DNA of 7,256 nt from Candidatus Hecatellales archaeon B24 (GTDB taxonomy: Archaea; Thermoproteota; Bathyarchaeia; Hecatellales; Hecatellaceae): the NCBI GenBank assembly GCA_001593855.1, contig LUCC01000044.1:1-7256 (forward strand), in the 5' to 3' direction. The notes beneath the pieces are model-generated. The model was not told the origin of the DNA, did not search any database, and saw only the letters and a program-made list of their open reading frames with translations. The translations under genes were made by a program, and so were the position numbers. Shown piece by piece: positions 5,800-7,256 of this stretch (position 1 is its first letter; each line of letters starts with the position of its first letter).

Positions 5800-6552
5800 A
5801 TGGCCTATCCATCGCAGTCTCTCCCAGAAATAGAATACGCCTCTAAGATGCTGGAAGCCCTCAAAGGGAGAGTAGTATGGGATAACATGCTGCTGGGGAA
5901 ATACTACGTTTTCAGAGATAGGCTTCATGCTGGAGAAATCCTGGCAAGTCTCCTCCAAGAGGAGGATTTAAAAGGACTGGTCCTCGCCATACCAAACGGT
6001 GGAATACCTGTAGGTGTGGCTTTAACTGGAAAACTTAGAATAGGATTCGACCTTGCCATCTGCAGGAAGCTTCAGATACCGTGGAACAAGGAGGCAGGCT
6101 TCGGAGCTCTGGCGCCGGATGGAAGCCTAGCCCTCAACGAGAAGCTTATGGAAAGCTTAAACCTGAACTCTAAGGTTTTGGAAGCTCAGAAAAGGAAGGC
6201 GTTAGAAGAGTTGGAGGAGAAGGAGCGGGTTTTCAGGGGAGACAGGCCTCCTCCACATCTGAAGGGCGAACATGTCATCCTGGTTGATGATGGACTTGCT
6301 TCAGGCTACACCATGCTGGCTGCTGTACGATATGCTTGGAGGGGTGGAGCCTCAAAAGTTGTAGTGGCAATCCCCACAGGGTCTGTCAGAGCTTTAAAGC
6401 TTGTTGCAGGAGAAGCTTGGAAGGTTTACTGTGCAAACGTTAGGGGAGACCTCCTAGGCTTCGCGGTGGCAGACGCCTACCAGCAATGGTACGACGTAAG
6501 CGACGGTGAAGCCTTAGAATGGCTTAGGAGAATCCGGGGGTGGCGGAGTTAG
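5800..6552 (+). CDS. COG1926-type phosphoribosyltransferase
   Basis: This 250-residue type I PRTase-fold protein is predicted to use phosphoribosyl pyrophosphate (PRPP). Its acceptor is unknown; COG1926 members are annotated only as predicted phosphoribosyltransferases. The N-terminal part has FRDRLHAGEILA (38-49), LVLAIPNGGIPVGVALTGKL (60-79), the CRKLQIPWNKEAGFGA loop (88-103) and a LALNEKL strand (110-116). A charged helix (125-145) follows. The diagnostic PRPP-binding loop is HVILVDDGLASGYTM (158-172), with acidic pair Asp163-Asp164. The C-terminal hood-like part (209-236) holds YCANVRGD and FAVADAYQQWYDVSD. All expected segments are present. ATG at 5800 lies just downstream of the shared promoter and has only a weak purine-rich SD; ATG at 5848 (codon 17) is a less likely alternative. 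Its stop overlaps the stop of the converging phosphoesterase gene by 4 nt. Pairing with a PfkB kinase hints at nucleotide or ribose salvage. Confidence 0.9.
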   Translation: MAYPSQSLPEIEYASKMLEALKGRVVWDNMLLGKYYVFRDRLHAGEILASLLQEEDLKGLVLAIPNGGIPVGVALTGKLRIGFDLAICRKLQIPWNKEAGFGALAPDGSLALNEKLMESLNLNSKVLEAQKRKALEELEEKERVFRGDRPPPHLKGEHVILVDDGLASGYTMLAAVRYAWRGGASKVVVAIPTGSVRALKLVAGEAWKVYCANVRGDLLGFAVADAYQQWYDVSDGEALEWLRRIRGWRS

Positions 6553-7049
6553 ATTTCGACGAATTCGACTTCAAGCCTCGCTGGGTCTAGCAGGGCTACC
6601 GTCCTCTTTCCTGTCAGGTAGCCGCAGGCTTCACCTGGGTTGACGATTAGGGTGTCTCCTAGCTTCAGGACCTCCTGTTTATGGGTGTGACCTCTTATCA
6701 CCGCATTGTATCGCCCTGAAAGGGCTAAAGCCTCTACGATAGGCTGAACTACGCCGTGGATGAGGGCTAGCTTTCCTCCTTCAACTTCAACCTCAGCGAA
6801 TTCTCCTCTGATTTCACCGTTTAGAACTTCCGCGTAACGCTGTTTAAGGAAGACCCTTTCTCCGTCTACGTTTCCGAATACCCCTATGAGTTTAGCCTTT
6901 AAACCTTTGAAGGCTGCTGACGTGAAGGGTGCGTTGAAGTCTCCCGCGTGGAGTACGAGTTCCACCTTTCTCTGGTTGAAGACCTCCACCGCCCTGCGGA
7001 TGGCCTCAAGGTTGTCATGGGTGTCGGATATTAAGCCTATCAGAACCAT
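6549..7049 (-). CDS. YfcE/MJ0936-type metallophosphoesterase
   Basis: This small 166-residue calcineurin-like phosphoesterase is normal length for the YfcE/MJ0936 group, two-metal phosphodiesterases studied mostly on artificial substrates; the natural substrate is unknown. The metal-binding set is complete: ISDTHDN (7-13; Asp9, His11), LHAGDFN (33-39; Asp37), FGNVDGE (58-64; Asn60), IHG (97-99; His98) and IRGHTHKQE (118-126; His121, His123). VNPGEACG (136-143) is the usual closing motif. There is no signal peptide or membrane segment, so it acts in the cytoplasm. The ATG at 7049 is supported by GAGGTGA with a 6 nt spacer, the best ribosome-binding site in the window, implying a leadered transcript. 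I see no clear TATA box. It is divergent from the TrmO-like gene and converges on the phosphoribosyltransferase gene with overlapping stop codons (TAA here, TAG there). Confidence 0.94.
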   Translation of the reverse strand: MVLIGLISDTHDNLEAIRRAVEVFNQRKVELVLHAGDFNAPFTSAAFKGLKAKLIGVFGNVDGERVFLKQRYAEVLNGEIRGEFAEVEVEGGKLALIHGVVQPIVEALALSGRYNAVIRGHTHKQEVLKLGDTLIVNPGEACGYLTGKRTVALLDPARLEVEFVEI

Positions 7050-7055
7050 AACGTT

Positions 7056-7062
7056 TCACCTC
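7056..7062 (-). promoter_or_regulatory. Strong Shine-Dalgarno site of the phosphoesterase gene
   Basis: GAGGTGA, 6 nt before the ATG at 7049, is close to the full archaeal SD consensus. It fixes the start of the phosphoesterase and shows that the host uses SD-led translation beside leaderless genes. Confidence 0.75.
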
Positions 7063-7173
7063 TACGTTTGCTGGTGGGGCTCGGCGCTGATGTCACTCTT
7101 CACCCTTCCGTAATACCAGCTCTCCTCATAGCCCCAAACCGTAGATACGTTTTAGCCCCTCAAATAGCTTGCT

Positions 7174-7180
7174 GAGGAGA
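7174..7180 (+). promoter_or_regulatory. Shine-Dalgarno site of the right-edge gene
   Basis: GAGGAGA, 6 nt before the ATG at 7187, supports that ATG as the start of the partial gene at the right edge. Confidence 0.65.
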
Positions 7181-7186
7181 AATCCC

Positions 7187-7256
7187 ATGGAAGAAGTCTA
7201 CCAGGTTAAGCCCATAGAAGTAATTCGTTCGCCTATAAGGTTTCAGGGGAAGCCCC
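7187..7256 (+). CDS. TrmO/TsaA-like tRNA methyltransferase, N terminus (partial)
   Basis: Only 23 codons are present before the window ends. The pattern YQVKPIEVIRSPIRFQGKP resembles the opening of TrmO/TsaA (UPF0066) proteins, which begin with a short strand, a P-I-G-x-V-x-S-P motif and a loop rich in Pro and Gln. TrmO uses S-adenosylmethionine to methylate N6 of threonylcarbamoyladenosine 37 in tRNA. Here Glu replaces the usual Gly of PIG, and no cofactor residue is visible, so the name is tentative. The start is well supported by GAGGAGA 6 nt upstream. That a gene begins here is much surer than its identity. Confidence 0.5.
   Translation, partial: MEEVYQVKPIEVIRSPIRFQGKP

Noticed and set aside
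6886..7113. Plus-strand 75-codon frame opposite the phosphoesterase start.
   Set aside because: It is antisense to a well-supported gene and runs through that gene's SD region; no family is recognised.
7070..7120. Six-base inverted repeat GCTGGT...ACCAGC in the 7050-7186 intergenic region, considered as a small RNA or operator.
   Set aside because: The arms are short, the loop is 39 nt and the pairing does not extend. No promoter or T-tract supports an RNA gene.

Overview
The window is archaeal. The partial gene at the left edge encodes the N terminus of GatD, a subunit of the archaea-specific Glu-tRNA(Gln) amidotransferase. An archaeal-type Elp3 sits beside two PAC2-family proteasome-assembly chaperone genes. 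Promoter-like TATA boxes lie about 25 nt from predicted transcript starts, T-tracts replace hairpin terminators, and several genes open with TTG or GTG. Some genes have Shine-Dalgarno (SD) sites and others look leaderless. A Thermoproteota-like lineage such as Bathyarchaeia is my best guess. It is inferred from gene content and style, not from a marker gene.

Layout, left to right. (1) 1-162, minus: 5' part of gatD, leaving the window. (2) 245-931, minus: a DUF973-like multi-pass membrane protein with its own TATA box and SD, followed by three T-tracts. (3) 1035-4173, minus: a tight cluster transcribed in the order PAC2 chaperone A, PAC2 chaperone B, elp3. The two PAC2 genes overlap by 8 nt, and elp3 starts 27 nt after chaperone B. 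Chaperone A ends in Tyr-Tyr-Val, a match to the HbYX proteasome-docking motif. (4) 4187-4687, plus: a DUF488 protein, divergent from the PAC2 cluster. (5) 4770-5738, minus: a PfkB-family sugar or nucleoside kinase. (6) 5800-6552, plus: a COG1926-type phosphoribosyltransferase that shares a short divergent promoter region with the kinase. (7) 6549-7049, minus: a YfcE/MJ0936-type metallophosphoesterase, convergent with and overlapping the phosphoribosyltransferase by 4 nt. (8) 7187-7256, plus: the first 23 codons of a gene that resembles TrmO/TsaA, cut by the window edge.

Three genes touch tRNA or translation (GatD, Elp3 and possibly TrmO), and two touch protein turnover (the PAC2 pair). The kinase and phosphoribosyltransferase may act together in ribose or nucleotide salvage, but that is inference from shared promoter position and chemistry. 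I see no mobile element, CRISPR array, tRNA or rRNA gene, and no sign of recent transfer. Coding density is high. No gene-free stretch exceeds 140 nt; the longest, 7050-7186, holds the two ribosome-binding sites of the flanking divergent genes and nothing else I can support.

The most interesting part is the PAC2-PAC2-Elp3 cluster. Its tandem, overlapping PAC2 paralogues, only one with an HbYX tail, suggest a heteromeric proteasome chaperone or activator. Also notable is a strong excess of the hexamer AAGCCT/AGGCTT on both strands across the window.
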